From contig NZ_RJVJ01000001.1 of the NCBI RefSeq assembly GCF_003751605.1, positions 5,208,001 through 5,272,000 on the forward strand: a stretch of DNA of 64,000 bases, in the 5' to 3' direction. The stretch comes from Kitasatospora cineracea (GTDB lineage Bacteria > Actinomycetota > Actinomycetes > Streptomycetales > Streptomycetaceae). Shown piece after piece: positions 1 to 9,134 of this stretch. Position 1 is the stretch's first letter, and every line of letters begins with the position of its first letter. A program made the position numbers and the translations under genes. A model generated the notes under the pieces. That model saw only the letters and a list, made by a program, of their open reading frames with translations, was not told the DNA's origin and searched no databases.

Positions 1-17
1 ACAGAGGAGAACCGTCC

Positions 18-953
18 ATGAACCGCCTGCTCACCCACCTGCGGCACGTCGATCTGGCCGTGCCCGACTTCGAGAAGCAGCTCGACTTCTACTCCGGCGT
101 CTGGGGCCTGACCGAGACCGCCTCCGACAACGGGATCTCCTTCCTGGCCGCCGAGGGCTCCCCCGAGCAGTACGTGGTGCGCCTGCGCCGGGCGGAGGAG
201 AAGCGCCTCGACCTGGTCTCCTACGGCGCCGCCACCCCCGCCGACGTCGACACCCTCGCCGAGCAACTCCTCTCCCAGGGCGTGCAGTTGATCTCCCGCC
301 CGGGCACCGTCGACACCCCCGGCGGCGGCTACGGCTTCCGCTTCTTCGACTGCGACGGCCGCACCGTCGAGGTCTCCGCCGACGTCGCCGCCCGCCAGCA
401 CCGCCGCATCGAGACCCAGGAGTCGATCCCCGTCCGGCTCTCCCACGTCGTCCTCAACTCGCCCGACCTGGACCGCACCCGGCTCTGGTACGAGCAGCAC
501 CTCGGCTTCCGGCTCTCCGACACGCTGTCCTCCCCGCACATGGGCGAGGTCATGCACTTCATGCGGATCAGCAACCAGCACCACTCGATGGCCCTCGCCA
601 AGGGCCCGCACACCTCGCTGCACCACATCTCGTTCGAACTGCGCGGCCTGGACGAGTACATGTACGGCACCGGGCGGGTGCTGCGGGCGGGCGTCCGCAA
701 GATCTGGGGCCCGGGCCGGCACCTGGCGGGCAACAACACCTTCTCCTACTTCCTCGACCCGCACGGCAACACGGTCGAGTACACCACCGAACTGGAGTCC
801 CTGGACGAGGACACCTGGCACCCGCACGTCTACGACTTCTCGCAGCCCGAGGTCACCGACCAGTGGGGCACCGCCAACCCGATGAGCGAGATCGTCGCCA
901 AGGAGTCCTTCAACGACGTCGACCGCGGTGTCTTCGTCGCCCCGCCCGTGTGA
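18..953 (+). CDS. VOC-family extradiol ring-cleavage dioxygenase
   Basis: A 311-residue two-module vicinal-oxygen-chelate protein, probably a cytoplasmic Fe(II) extradiol dioxygenase of the catechol 2,3-dioxygenase type. The N-terminal module (about residues 5-125) begins with RHVDLAVPD. The C-terminal module (about 138-258) carries the expected metal triad: His143 in LSHVVLNS, a His of the HH pair at 202-203 in LHHISFEL, and Glu254 in NTVEYTTE. The length fits the family. The ATG is preceded by AGAGGAGA, a good ribosome-binding site. It leads a rightward set with an FAH-family hydrolase, an SDR and a CoA-transferase pair, so it probably opens an aromatic ring. The substrate cannot be told from sequence. 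Upstream sequence lies outside the window. Confidence 0.85.
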   Translation: MNRLLTHLRHVDLAVPDFEKQLDFYSGVWGLTETASDNGISFLAAEGSPEQYVVRLRRAEEKRLDLVSYGAATPADVDTLAEQLLSQGVQLISRPGTVDTPGGGYGFRFFDCDGRTVEVSADVAARQHRRIETQESIPVRLSHVVLNSPDLDRTRLWYEQHLGFRLSDTLSSPHMGEVMHFMRISNQHHSMALAKGPHTSLHHISFELRGLDEYMYGTGRVLRAGVRKIWGPGRHLAGNNTFSYFLDPHGNTVEYTTELESLDEDTWHPHVYDFSQPEVTDQWGTANPMSEIVAKESFNDVDRGVFVAPPV

Positions 954-987
954 CGCGAACCTTTCGACGGACCGTCATCAACAAGCC

Positions 988-1040
988 CCGGGGACGCGGC
1001 GCGGCACTCATCCAGCCCTGACACCGCGCCGCGTCCCCGG
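988..1040. terminator. Perfect 17-bp inverted repeat between dioxygenase and hydrolase genes
   Basis: The arms at 988-1004 and 1024-1040 are exact reverse complements, with a 19-nt loop. There is no T-run after the stem, and the next gene starts 20 nt later with its own GAGGAA site. It may be a leaky terminator or an mRNA-stabilising hairpin that sets the ratio of the first gene to the rest of the operon. Confidence 0.6.
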
Positions 1041-1060
1041 TTCCAGCCCGAGGAACCTCC

Positions 1061-2026
1061 ATGCGCTTCGCCACCTACGAGCACGAGGGCCGCCGCCACT
1101 GCGGCGCGCTCGCCGCCGACGACCGGCTGCACCCGCTGTCCGACGGCACCGACCTGCTCGACCTGATCCGCTCCGGCGCCGAGGCCCTGCACGCCGCCGG
1201 TCGCACCGCCCTGGCCGGTCCGCCCGGCCCGGCCATCGGTGAGGTGCGGCTGCTGCCGCCGATCCAGCCGCCCACCGTCCGCGACTTCGTCGCCTTCGAG
1301 GAGCACGTCGAAGGCGTTCGCAAGAGCGTCAGCGGCGTCGCGGGCGTCCCCGAACAGTGGTACGCCGCACCGACGTTCTACTTCGGCAACCCCTACGCGG
1401 TGATCGGCGCCCACGACGACGTGCCGGTGCCGCCCGGCTCGCAGGCCCTCGACTTCGAACTGGAGGTCGCCGCCGTCATCGGCCGCGAAGGCAGCGACCT
1501 GACGCCGAAACAGGCCCGCGACCACATCATCGGCTACACGATCTTCAACGACTGGTCGGCCCGCGACCTGCAGTCCGCCGAGATGCAGGTCGGCCTCGGC
1601 CCCTGCAAGGGCAAGGACACCGCCACCACGCTCGGCCCCTGGCTGGTCACCGCCGACGAACTCGAACCGCACCGCGACGAGGACGGCTTCCTGCGCCTGG
1701 CCCTGACCGCCAGCGTCAACGGCATGGTGGTGGGTACCGACCTGCTCTCCAACATGGGCTGGACCTTCGAGGACCTGGTCGCCTACGCCTCGCGCGGCAC
1801 CACCGTCCGCCCCGGCGACGTGCTCGGCTCCGGCACCATGGGCAACGGCGGCTGCCTGGCCGAACTCTGGGGCCTGAACGGCGCCCAGCAGCCCGCGCCG
1901 CTGAAGGTCGGCGACACCGTCACCCTCACCGTCGAAGGCATCGGCACCGTCGCCAACACCGTGGTCCCCGGCGCCGCACCGCAGCCGATCCCCGCCGCCC
2001 GCCCGCGCCCCAGGCACCGGCCGTGA
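1061..2026 (+). CDS. Fumarylacetoacetate hydrolase (FAH) family protein
   Basis: A 321-residue FAH-superfamily enzyme, which hydrolyses or hydrates beta-diketo or 2-oxo-enol acids using a divalent metal. Visible family signatures are RDFVAFEEHVE (first acidic cluster), LDFELEVAAVIG (metal ligand glutamates) and GYTIFNDWSARDLQ. These are followed by a KGKDTATTLGPWLVT segment that resembles true fumarylacetoacetases more than the short YcgM type. The ATG has GAGGAA upstream. Next to a VOC dioxygenase it would be expected to process the ring-cleavage product. The stop overlaps the GTG start of the SDR by GTGA, so the two are translationally coupled. The exact substrate is unknown. Confidence 0.85.
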   Translation: MRFATYEHEGRRHCGALAADDRLHPLSDGTDLLDLIRSGAEALHAAGRTALAGPPGPAIGEVRLLPPIQPPTVRDFVAFEEHVEGVRKSVSGVAGVPEQWYAAPTFYFGNPYAVIGAHDDVPVPPGSQALDFELEVAAVIGREGSDLTPKQARDHIIGYTIFNDWSARDLQSAEMQVGLGPCKGKDTATTLGPWLVTADELEPHRDEDGFLRLALTASVNGMVVGTDLLSNMGWTFEDLVAYASRGTTVRPGDVLGSGTMGNGGCLAELWGLNGAQQPAPLKVGDTVTLTVEGIGTVANTVVPGAAPQPIPAARPRPRHRP

Positions 2027-2784
2027 CCGGGGCCGCGACCGCAGCCGCGACCGGAGGCGGACGGCTGGCCGGTCGGGTGGTCGTGGTCACCGGTGCCGCG
2101 CAGGGCCAGGGTGCGGCCGAAGCCCGGGCACTGGCCGCCGAGGGCGCCGTCGTGGTCGCCACCGACGCGCGCCCCGCCCCTGGTTGCCGCCCGCTGGACG
2201 TCGCCGACCCGGGCGCCTGGGCCGCGCTCGCCGCCGACCTGCGCGCCGAGCACGGCGCGGTGCACGGCCTGGTCAACAACGCGGGCGTCACCTGGCGGGC
2301 CCGGCTCGACGAGGTCACCGCCGAGGACTTCGCCCGCGTCCACGCCGTCAACGCCACCGGCCCGCTGCTGGGCATGCAGCACCTCGCCCCGCTGATGCCG
2401 CCCGGCGCCTCGATCGTCAACGTCGGCTCCGCGGCCGCCCTCACCGCCCACTACCCGGTCGCGTACACCGCCAGCAAGTGGGCGCTGCGCGGCCTCGCCA
2501 AGGCCGCCTGCCTCGAACTCGGCCCGCGCGGCATCCGGGTCAACACGATCCACCCCGGCTTCATCGAGACCGAGATGACCGCCACCGCCCCGGCCGCGTT
2601 CCGCGAGGCCAACCTGCGCGAGACCCCGCTCGGCCGCACCGGCACCGTCGACGAGGTCACGCCGCTGGTGGTGTTCCTGCTCTCCGACGAGGCGTCCTTC
2701 ATCACCGGCGCCGAGATCCCCGTCGACGGCGGCTACACCGCGCACGGCGGCGCCAAGTCGATCTCCGACGCACTCCGCATCTGA
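2023..2784 (+). CDS. Short-chain dehydrogenase/reductase (SDR)
   Basis: A 253-residue classical SDR, an NAD(P)-dependent oxidoreductase of hydroxyl or keto groups. It shows the nucleotide-binding motif [12 protein letters not shown] near residue 25, NNAG, the catalytic Tyr and Lys in YTASK, and the C-terminal signature [14 protein letters not shown]. The start is the GTG at 2023, which overlaps the TGA of the preceding hydrolase (GTGA); that coupling and the length both fit. It belongs to the 18-4198 catabolic operon and probably acts on an intermediate between ring cleavage and CoA activation. Steroid and 3-oxoacyl substrates are also possible from sequence alone. Confidence 0.85.
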   Translation: MTGAATAAATGGGRLAGRVVVVTGAAQGQGAAEARALAAEGAVVVATDARPAPGCRPLDVADPGAWAALAADLRAEHGAVHGLVNNAGVTWRARLDEVTAEDFARVHAVNATGPLLGMQHLAPLMPPGASIVNVGSAAALTAHYPVAYTASKWALRGLAKAACLELGPRGIRVNTIHPGFIETEMTATAPAAFREANLRETPLGRTGTVDEVTPLVVFLLSDEASFITGAEIPVDGGYTAHGGAKSISDALRI

Positions 2785-2807
2785 CACATCCGGACAGGAA
2801 AGCACTC

Positions 2808-3563
2808 ATGGACAAAGTCAGTCCCACTGCGGCCGAGGCGGTCGCCGACATCGCCGACGGGGCGTCACTGGCCGTCGGCGGCTTCGGGCTCAGCGGCATC
2901 CCCTCCACCCTGATCCGTGCCCTGCACGAGCAGGGCACGAGCGGACTGCGGGTGGTGTCGAACAACTGCGGCGTCGACGGCGCGGGCCTGGGCCTGCTGC
3001 TGTCCGCCGGACGGATCGCCCGCGTCACCGGCTCGTACGTCGGGGAGAACAAGGAGTTCGCCCGCCAGTACCTCGGCGGCGAACTGGAGGTCGAACTCGT
3101 CCCGCAGGGCACCCTCGCCGAGCGGCTGCGGGCCGGCGGCTGCGGCATCCCCGCCTTCTACACCCCCGCCGGGGTCGGCACCCAGGTCGCCGGCGGCGGC
3201 CTGCCCTGGCGCTACGCGGCGGACGGATCCGTCGCGGTGGCCTCGCCGCCCAAGGAGCAACGCGCCTTCGACGGGCGGGAGTTCGTCCTGGAGCACGGCA
3301 TCACCTGCGACTTCGCCCTGGTCCGGGCCGCCCGCGGCGACCGGCACGGCAACCTGGTCTTCCACCGCGCCGCCCGCAACTTCAACCCGCTGGCCGCGAT
3401 GGCCGGCCGGATCGCGATCGCCGAGGTGGAGGAGCTCGTCGAGCCGGGCGAGCTGGACCCGGACCAGGTCCACCTGCCCGGCGTGTTCGTGCAGCGCGTC
3501 GTCGCGCTCACCCCCGCCCAGGCCGCCGACAAGGCCATCGAGAAGAGGACGGTGCGTCCCTGA
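2808..3563 (+). CDS. pcaI: CoA-transferase subunit A (3-oxoadipate or 3-oxoacid:succinyl-CoA)
   Basis: A 251-residue alpha subunit of a type I CoA-transferase. It carries the family hallmarks [10 protein letters not shown] near the N-terminus, [14 protein letters not shown], and [14 protein letters not shown] followed by [13 protein letters not shown]. It transfers CoA from succinyl-CoA to a 3-oxo acid, with the beta subunit supplying the catalytic glutamate. The downstream beta subunit overlaps by TGATG. A PcaL-like enol-lactonase follows, which suggests 3-oxoadipate as substrate (PcaI), but acetoacetate (ScoA) cannot be excluded. The S. coelicolor-type pca operon carries further genes (pcaF, H, G, B) that are absent here. 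Confidence 0.85.
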   Translation: MDKVSPTAAEAVADIADGASLAVGGFGLSGIPSTLIRALHEQGTSGLRVVSNNCGVDGAGLGLLLSAGRIARVTGSYVGENKEFARQYLGGELEVELVPQGTLAERLRAGGCGIPAFYTPAGVGTQVAGGGLPWRYAADGSVAVASPPKEQRAFDGREFVLEHGITCDFALVRAARGDRHGNLVFHRAARNFNPLAAMAGRIAIAEVEELVEPGELDPDQVHLPGVFVQRVVALTPAQAADKAIEKRTVRP

Positions 3564-4198
3564 TGCCCTGGACCCGCCCGCAGATGGCGGCCCGCGCCGC
3601 CCGCGAACTCACCCCCGGCAGCTACGTCAACCTCGGCATCGGCCTGCCCACCCTGATCCCCGACCACCTGCCGCCCGGCGTCGACGTCGTCCTGCAGTCC
3701 GAGAACGGCATCCTCGGCACCGGCCCTTACCCGGCCGAGGCGGACGTCGACCCCGACCTGATCAACGCCGGCAAGGAGACCGTCACGGTCCTCGCGGGCG
3801 CGTCGTTCTTCGACTCCGCCCTCTCCTTCGGCATGATCCGCGGCGGCCACGTCGACACCGCCGTCCTCGGCGCCATGCAGGTCTCCGCGCGCGGGGACCT
3901 CGCCAACTGGACGGTCCCCGGCGCCATGGTCAAGGGCATGGGCGGCGCGATGGACCTCGTCCACGGCGCCCGCCGTGTCATCGCCCTGACCGAGCACACC
4001 GCCAAGGACGGCACCCCCAAGATCGTCGACACCTGCACCCTGCCGCTCACCGGCCGCGCCTGCGTCCACCGCATCGTCACCGACCTCGCCGTCCTCGACG
4101 TCACCCCCGACGGCCTCGCGCTCGTCGAGACCGCACCCGGCACCACGGTCGAGCAGGTCCTCGCCGCGACCGGCGCACCCGTCCTCGTCCAGGTCTGA
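3563..4198 (+). CDS. pcaJ: CoA-transferase subunit B
   Basis: A 211-residue beta subunit of the same type I CoA-transferase. The catalytic glutamate is Glu47 in QSENGILG, and [11 protein letters not shown] and the [14 protein letters not shown] segment are family-typical. The ATG lies inside the stop of subunit A (TGATG), so the two are made together. The partner acid is inferred, not seen: 3-oxoadipate from context, acetoacetate as the alternative. Downstream, a 9-bp hairpin (4244-4269, 8-nt loop) precedes the PcaL-like gene, which has its own strong ribosome-binding site. Confidence 0.85.
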   Translation: MPWTRPQMAARAARELTPGSYVNLGIGLPTLIPDHLPPGVDVVLQSENGILGTGPYPAEADVDPDLINAGKETVTVLAGASFFDSALSFGMIRGGHVDTAVLGAMQVSARGDLANWTVPGAMVKGMGGAMDLVHGARRVIALTEHTAKDGTPKIVDTCTLPLTGRACVHRIVTDLAVLDVTPDGLALVETAPGTTVEQVLAATGAPVLVQV

Positions 4199-4291
4199 CC
4201 GGCCACCAGCCCGGCGGTCGACCTGCACCGCCCTCATCCGCCCCGCCCGCCGTGATCCCGCGGCGGGCGAAAGGCGTCTTCAAGGAGAGCT

Positions 4292-5401
4292 TTGCCCGCC
4301 CTTCGGACCCTCCACTTCCGCGAGGACGGCCTGCCCGACGCTCCCGCGGTCCTGCTCGGACCGGCCTTGGGAACCTCCCTGAGGATGTGGGACCAACAGA
4401 TCCCCTACCTCGCGCCGCACCACCGTGTGATCCGCTGGGACCTCCCCGGACACGGCCGATCGCCGCGCCGGATGCTGCGATCGAGTGCCACAGCGACCGA
4501 CCTGGCCAAGCTCGTCCTACGTCTCGCCGACTCACTGGGCATCGACAGCTTCGCCTACGCCGGCGCCTGCCTGTCCGGCGCGGTGGGTCTCCACCTGGCG
4601 GCCCACCATCCCGGTCGGATCTCCTCGCTCGCGGTGATCGGTGCCTCGGCCGACTTCGGCTCCCCCAGATCGTGGCGTGAGCGTATGACCCAAGCCAAAG
4701 GCGAAGGGCTGCTGGTGGAGGCCAGTGACGCACCCGAGAGATGGTTCACCACTCCGTTCCGCTCGACGGACCGGGCCCGCTCCCTCGCCGCCGACCACCT
4801 CACTGTGGACCCCGCCAGCTATGCCTCCTGCTGCCACGCATTGGCAGCCCTGGACCTGCGCACCGCTCTGCCAGGCATCTCGGCACCGACTCTGGTGATC
4901 ACCGGAGCCCAGGACCCGGTGACTGTGCTCTCCCACGCCGACGAGCTCGCCGACCGCATCCCCGGCGCCGTGCTGCTGACGCTGTCGAACGCCGCACACC
5001 TGCCAGGCGTGGAGCGCCCCGAGGTGGTGGGCCGGGCCCTGGCGGACTTCTTCGCGCGGGAACCCGCTGCCGCCGAGCTCGTCGAGGGCGCGAAGGCCGA
5101 TCCGGCGCCGCCCACCCGGGACACGGGCCGGCGGCCGTCGCTTCGCCGTCCCCTTGCCCGGCGCGGGGATCTCCGGATCCGGTACCACGTGCGGCTGACA
5201 GCACTCGCGCTCGCCGGGCGCACGGCCGATTTGGAGGACGGGACCCGTGCCGCTATCGACGCCGGTCTCGCCCCGGGAGAGGTCGGCGCAGTCTTGGCGG
5301 AGGCGCTGGTCTACTGCCCACCAGGTGCCCGGGGCAGGGTCGAGGAGACCATGCGGAGGCTGGCTGGGGGCGGTGCGGCGGGAGCAGCGTCCGCCGGTTG
5401 A
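4292..5401 (+). CDS. PcaL-like alpha/beta hydrolase with truncated carboxymuconolactone decarboxylase tail
   Basis: A 369-residue protein laid out like actinobacterial PcaL, which fuses 3-oxoadipate enol-lactonase with 4-carboxymuconolactone decarboxylase. Residues 1-265 are an alpha/beta hydrolase (LGTSLRMWD, WDLPGHGRSP, acid in VITGAQDP, His in NAAHLPGVERP). The nucleophile elbow reads AGACLSGAVG, so the expected Ser is Cys93. Residues 300-355 match only the second half of the decarboxylase domain (RAAIDAGLAPGEVGAVL, ALVYCPPGA); the first half is replaced by an Arg/Pro-rich linker. The start is TTG with AAGGAG 4 nt upstream. It may be diverged or inactive in one or both activities. It lies after the CoA-transferase pair and may be a relic of a larger pca operon. 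Confidence 0.7.
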   Translation: MPALRTLHFREDGLPDAPAVLLGPALGTSLRMWDQQIPYLAPHHRVIRWDLPGHGRSPRRMLRSSATATDLAKLVLRLADSLGIDSFAYAGACLSGAVGLHLAAHHPGRISSLAVIGASADFGSPRSWRERMTQAKGEGLLVEASDAPERWFTTPFRSTDRARSLAADHLTVDPASYASCCHALAALDLRTALPGISAPTLVITGAQDPVTVLSHADELADRIPGAVLLTLSNAAHLPGVERPEVVGRALADFFAREPAAAELVEGAKADPAPPTRDTGRRPSLRRPLARRGDLRIRYHVRLTALALAGRTADLEDGTRAAIDAGLAPGEVGAVLAEALVYCPPGARGRVEETMRRLAGGGAAGAASAG

Positions 5402-5499
5402 GCGGGAACCGGCTCTGACCTGTCGCGAAAGTGCTGCGCCCACACGGCCGGTGCGGTGTGGTGATCCGGCGAGGTACGGAAAAACTTGCATACGCACGA

Positions 5500-5538
5500 C
5501 TGCCCCGGACGTTCGCCGGGTGGCGTCGTCCGGGGCAG
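5500..5538. terminator. Bidirectional terminator between convergent genes
   Basis: The stem arms at 5500-5511 and 5527-5538 are perfect 12-bp complements with a 15-nt loop. A TTTT run follows on the plus side (after 5541), and an A-run at 5480-5484 gives a T-run on the minus side. It lies between the PcaL-like gene and the convergent rhamnosidase gene, as expected for a shared terminator. Confidence 0.75.
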
Positions 5539-5563
5539 CGGGTTTTCGGATCGGGTGGCAGTC

Positions 5564-8187
5564 TCAGGCGATCGTGCTCACGGTGGCCCGGCCGGGTGCG
5601 GGGATGCCGGTTGCCTGGTCAAGGTCGGCGGTGCTGACACTGTGTGTGCCGGGGCCGAGGTGGCGGGGAGGGAGGCCGGGGAGGTCGAGGACTGCCTCGC
5701 AGCCCGCCGGGACGGTGAGTTCGGCGCTCAGGCCCTCGTCGGTGAGCTGCCAGGAGATGGCGGCGGTGCCGTGGGGGTGTCGTGGCGGGCCTTCGCCCAG
5801 GTGAGGCCGCCGCCGGGGCGGGGGGCGAAGCGGATGGTGCGGTAGCCGGGTTCGGCGGGGGCGAGGCCGGCGACGGTGCGGTGGAGCCAGTCGGCGACCG
5901 CGCCGAGGGCGTAGTGGTTGAAGGAGGTCATGCCGCCTGGGTTGAGGGTGCCGTCGGGGCGCAGGCTGTCCCAGCGTTCCCAGATCGTGGTGGCGCCCTG
6001 GGTGACGGGGTAGAGCCAGGACGGGCACTCGGTCTGCAGCAGCAGCCGGTAGGCGTCCTCCAGGTGTCCGGTGTCGGTGAGGGCGTCGCAGATCAGCGGG
6101 GTGCCGACGAAGCCGGTGGCGATCTTGTGGCCGCCTTCGCGGACGAGGTGGGCCAGGCGGTCGCCGGCCCGGCGGCGGGCGGCGGGGTCGGTGAGCAGGC
6201 CGAAGCGCAGGGCGACGGCGTACGCGGTGGGGCTGTCGGAGGTGAGCAGGCCGTCCGGGGTGCCCCAGCGCTGCCGGAACGCGGAGGCGACCTGGTCGGC
6301 CAGCAGGCCGTAGCGGCGGGCGTCGGCGTGTTCGCCGATCGCCCGGGCGGTGAGTGCCAGGTGCCGGGCGGAGTGGGCGAAGTAGGCGGTGGCGATCAGG
6401 TACGGGTCGGTGCGGCCCGCGCCGGGGTCCTCGGGCGGGGCGGCGGGGTCGAGCCAGTCGCCGAGCTGGAAGCCGCTGTCCCAGAGCCTGGTGGGTCCGG
6501 CGAGGCGGTCGACCAGGTCGACCCAGCGGCGTCCGGCGGTGTAGTGGCGGCGCAGCAGTTCGGGGTCGTCGAAGCGCTGGTGCAGCAGCCAGGGGGTGAG
6601 GGTGGCGGCGTCGCCCCAGACGGCGCCGGGCTGGATCGGCGTCCAGGCGGGTTCGCCGGGGATGACCGGCACGTACCAGGGGACGGTGCCGTCGGGGAGC
6701 TGCTCGATGCCGAGGTCGGTGAGCCAGGAGTCGAGCATGCCCGCGCAGTCGTAGAGGAAGGCCGCGGTGGGGGCGAAGACCTGGAGGTCGCCGGTCCAGC
6801 CGAGGCGTTCGTCGCGGGCGGGGCAGTCGGTGGGGATGTCGACGAAGTTGCCGCGCATGCTCCACACCACGTTCTCGTGGAGGCGGTTGACCATCGGGTC
6901 GCTGCACTCGAACCAGCCGGTGCGGCGCAGGTCGGTGTGGTGGACGCGGGCGGTGACGTCGGCCGGGTCGAGGTGGCCGGGCCAGCCGGTGATCTCGGCG
7001 TAGCGGAAGCCGTGCAGGGTGAAGCGGGGCTCCCAGGTCTGCGGGCCGCCGGCCAGGATGAGGGTGTCGACGGAGCGGGCCTCGCGCAGCGGGCGGACGG
7101 CGAGTTCGCCGCCGTCCAGGACCTCGGCGTGCCGCAGGACGACCTCGGTGCCGGGCGGGCCGTCGACGGTGATCCGCAGGCGGCCGACCAGGTTCTGGCC
7201 GAAGTCGAGCAGGTGGCGGCCGTCGGGTCGGCGGGTCACCGAGACGGGCGCGACCTCGGCGGTGCAGCGCACCGGGGGGCCCTGCGGGGCGGTGAGGGTG
7301 CGCGGGTCGCGGGTGTGGACGGCGACCGGGGTCCAGCCGTCGGTGGCGGCCCGGGGGGTGGACCACAGCGGGTCGTCGAGGCGGGAGTCGTGGGTCTCGC
7401 CCTCGTACAGGCCGCTGAACAGGATCGGGCCGGGGGCGGCCGTCCAGTGGGGGCCGGTGGCGACGGTGGTGCGGGTGCCGTCGGGGTGGGTGATCTCCAG
7501 TTGGGCGATCAGCGACTGGTCGGTGCCGTAGATGTTGCGGGTGCCGCCGTCGAAGCCGTACTTGCCGCGGTACCAGCCGTCGCCGAGCCAGGCGCCGAGG
7601 GCGTTGTCGCCGGGCACCAGGTGCGCGGTGACGTCGTGGGTGCGGTAGCGCAGGCGTTCGCCGTAGACCGTCCAGCCGGGGGCGAGGGCCTCGTCGCCGA
7701 CGCGGCGGCCGTTGATCTCGGCCTCGTACAGGCCGTGCGCGGTGACGTACAGGCGGGCGTGTTCGACGGGCTTGTCGAGGTGGAAGCCGGTGCGGACCCG
7801 GGCGGGGCGGCGTTCGGCGTCGGGGTCCTCGGGCCAGGCGGCGCCGACCGGGACGGCGGTCCAGTCGGCGGGGGAGAGCAGTCCGGCTTCGACGGCGGCG
7901 GGCGCGCTCCAGGCGGAGGGGCCCTCGCCGTCGGCCCAGACGCGGACGCGGACGGTGGCGCGTTCGCGGGAGGCGAGCGGCGCGGCGGGCCAGGGCACCA
8001 GGCGGTGGCCGGCGCCGGACAGCGGGCCGGTGGTGGTGCGGCGGCCGTCGCGTTCGACCTCGACCTCGTAGGCGTCCTGGGCGCGGGTGCCGGCGGGCAG
8101 GGTCCAGGACAGGCGGGGCGTGGCGACGCCGGTTCCGAGGCCGTCCGGCAGGTGTTCGAACGTCACCGGGGCGGGCGGGAGGAGCAT
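5564..8187 (-). pseudogene. GH78 alpha-L-rhamnosidase, one-base frameshift near the 3' end
   Basis: About 870 residues if the frame is restored. It is a cytoplasmic (no signal peptide) inverting alpha-L-rhamnosidase that releases L-rhamnose from glycosides. It has an N-terminal beta-sandwich, a Bac_rhamnosid_N-like region, an (alpha/alpha)6 core with the hallmark DCPARDERLGWTGD and catalytic-base motif TTIWERW, and a C-terminal beta domain. The ATG at 8187 follows GGAAGG. The frame breaks at a G5 run on the plus strand (5773-5777): after KARHDTP it goes out of frame, while the next frame continues HGTAAISWQLTDEG to the end. One extra C in the coding strand restores it. A sequencing error is as likely as real decay. 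It is the last gene of the transporter operon, so imported rhamnosides are probably cleaved inside the cell. Confidence 0.88.
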
Positions 8188-8237
8188 CAGGGACCTTCCG
8201 GGGTGTGGGTGGTGCGGGGCGGCGGGGTGAGGGGGCG

Positions 8238-9128
8238 TCAGCCCTTGACCGCGCCTCCGGTGAGGCCCTTCATGACCTTCTGGTTGAGGAAGAGGTAGAT
8301 CGCCAGCGTGCCGAAGACGTTGAGGCAGATCGCGGCGAACAGCGGGCCGTACTGGGTGGCGCCGAAGTCGCCGGTGAAGTTCAGCAGGCCGACCTGGACG
8401 GTGCGCAGGTCCTGGCTGTTGGTGAAGGTCAGGGCGACCAGCAGGTCGTTCCAGATGAAGAAGAACTGCACCAGGCCGACGGTGAGGATGGCGTTGCGCA
8501 CCATGGGCAGGCTGATCGTCCAGAACATGCGCAGGATGCCGGCGCCGTCGATGGTGGCCGCCTCGAAGAGCTCGCGGGGCATGCTCTTGTAGTAGGTGGC
8601 CATCATGAAGACGGTCAGCGGCAGGCCGGTGCCGGTGTAGGTGAGGATCAGCGGCCACAGCGTGCCGGACAGGCCGGTGCGGAAGTAGACGGTGAACAGC
8701 GGCAGCAGGATCATCTGCGAGGGCACCATGACGCCGGCCAGGAAGACCAGCAGGGTCAGGCTCCGGCCCTTCCACACCATGATCTGCAGCGCGAAGCCCG
8801 CGGCCGCGCCCATCAGCAGGACCAGCGCCAGCGAGGGGACGACGGCCAGCAGGCTGTTGCGCAGGTACAGGCCGATGTGGCCGGTGGTCCACGCCTCGGT
8901 GTAGTTGCCCCACTCCCAGTGGGTGGGCAGGCTCCAGGTGGAGTGGTTGAGGTAGTCGTTGTTGGACTTCACCGAGGTGAGGAACATCCACAGCAGCGGG
9001 TAGACCTCGACGACCACGAGCAGGCCGATCAGGATCCTGGCCCACAGGCCGCGCAGCGGGCGGCGGCGCGGGGCGGCCTTGCGGACGGCGTGGGCGGGTG
9101 CGGTGCGCAGCGGCGTGTCGACGGACAT
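8238..9128 (-). CDS. Carbohydrate ABC transporter permease, MalG type (CUT1)
   Basis: A 296-residue inner-membrane permease with six predicted segments. It has the conserved cytoplasmic EAA loop (EAATIDGAGILRMFWTISLPM split across about residues 190-210), where the ATPase docks, and a C-terminal VMKGLTGGAVKG typical of MalG-type subunits. It lies 6 nt downstream of the MalF-type gene and 50 nt upstream of the rhamnosidase. No ATP-binding subunit is present in the operon; in streptomycetes CUT1 systems commonly share the remote ATPase MsiK. The likely cargo is a rhamnose-containing oligosaccharide or glycoside, inferred from the GH78 neighbour. Confidence 0.92.
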   Translation of the reverse strand: MSVDTPLRTAPAHAVRKAAPRRRPLRGLWARILIGLLVVVEVYPLLWMFLTSVKSNNDYLNHSTWSLPTHWEWGNYTEAWTTGHIGLYLRNSLLAVVPSLALVLLMGAAAGFALQIMVWKGRSLTLLVFLAGVMVPSQMILLPLFTVYFRTGLSGTLWPLILTYTGTGLPLTVFMMATYYKSMPRELFEAATIDGAGILRMFWTISLPMVRNAILTVGLVQFFFIWNDLLVALTFTNSQDLRTVQVGLLNFTGDFGATQYGPLFAAICLNVFGTLAIYLFLNQKVMKGLTGGAVKG

Positions 9129-9134
9129 GGCGGC

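Noticed and set aside
830-2017. Long leftward open frames antisense to the catabolic operon, and many others over real genes
   Set aside because: They mirror the third-position GC bias of the true genes, are rich in Gly/Arg/Ala with no motifs, and lack ribosome-binding sites.
2808-4198. Assignment as acetoacetate-specific CoA-transferase (ScoAB)
   Set aside because: Not excluded by sequence, but the following PcaL-like gene favours 3-oxoadipate; recorded as the alternative.
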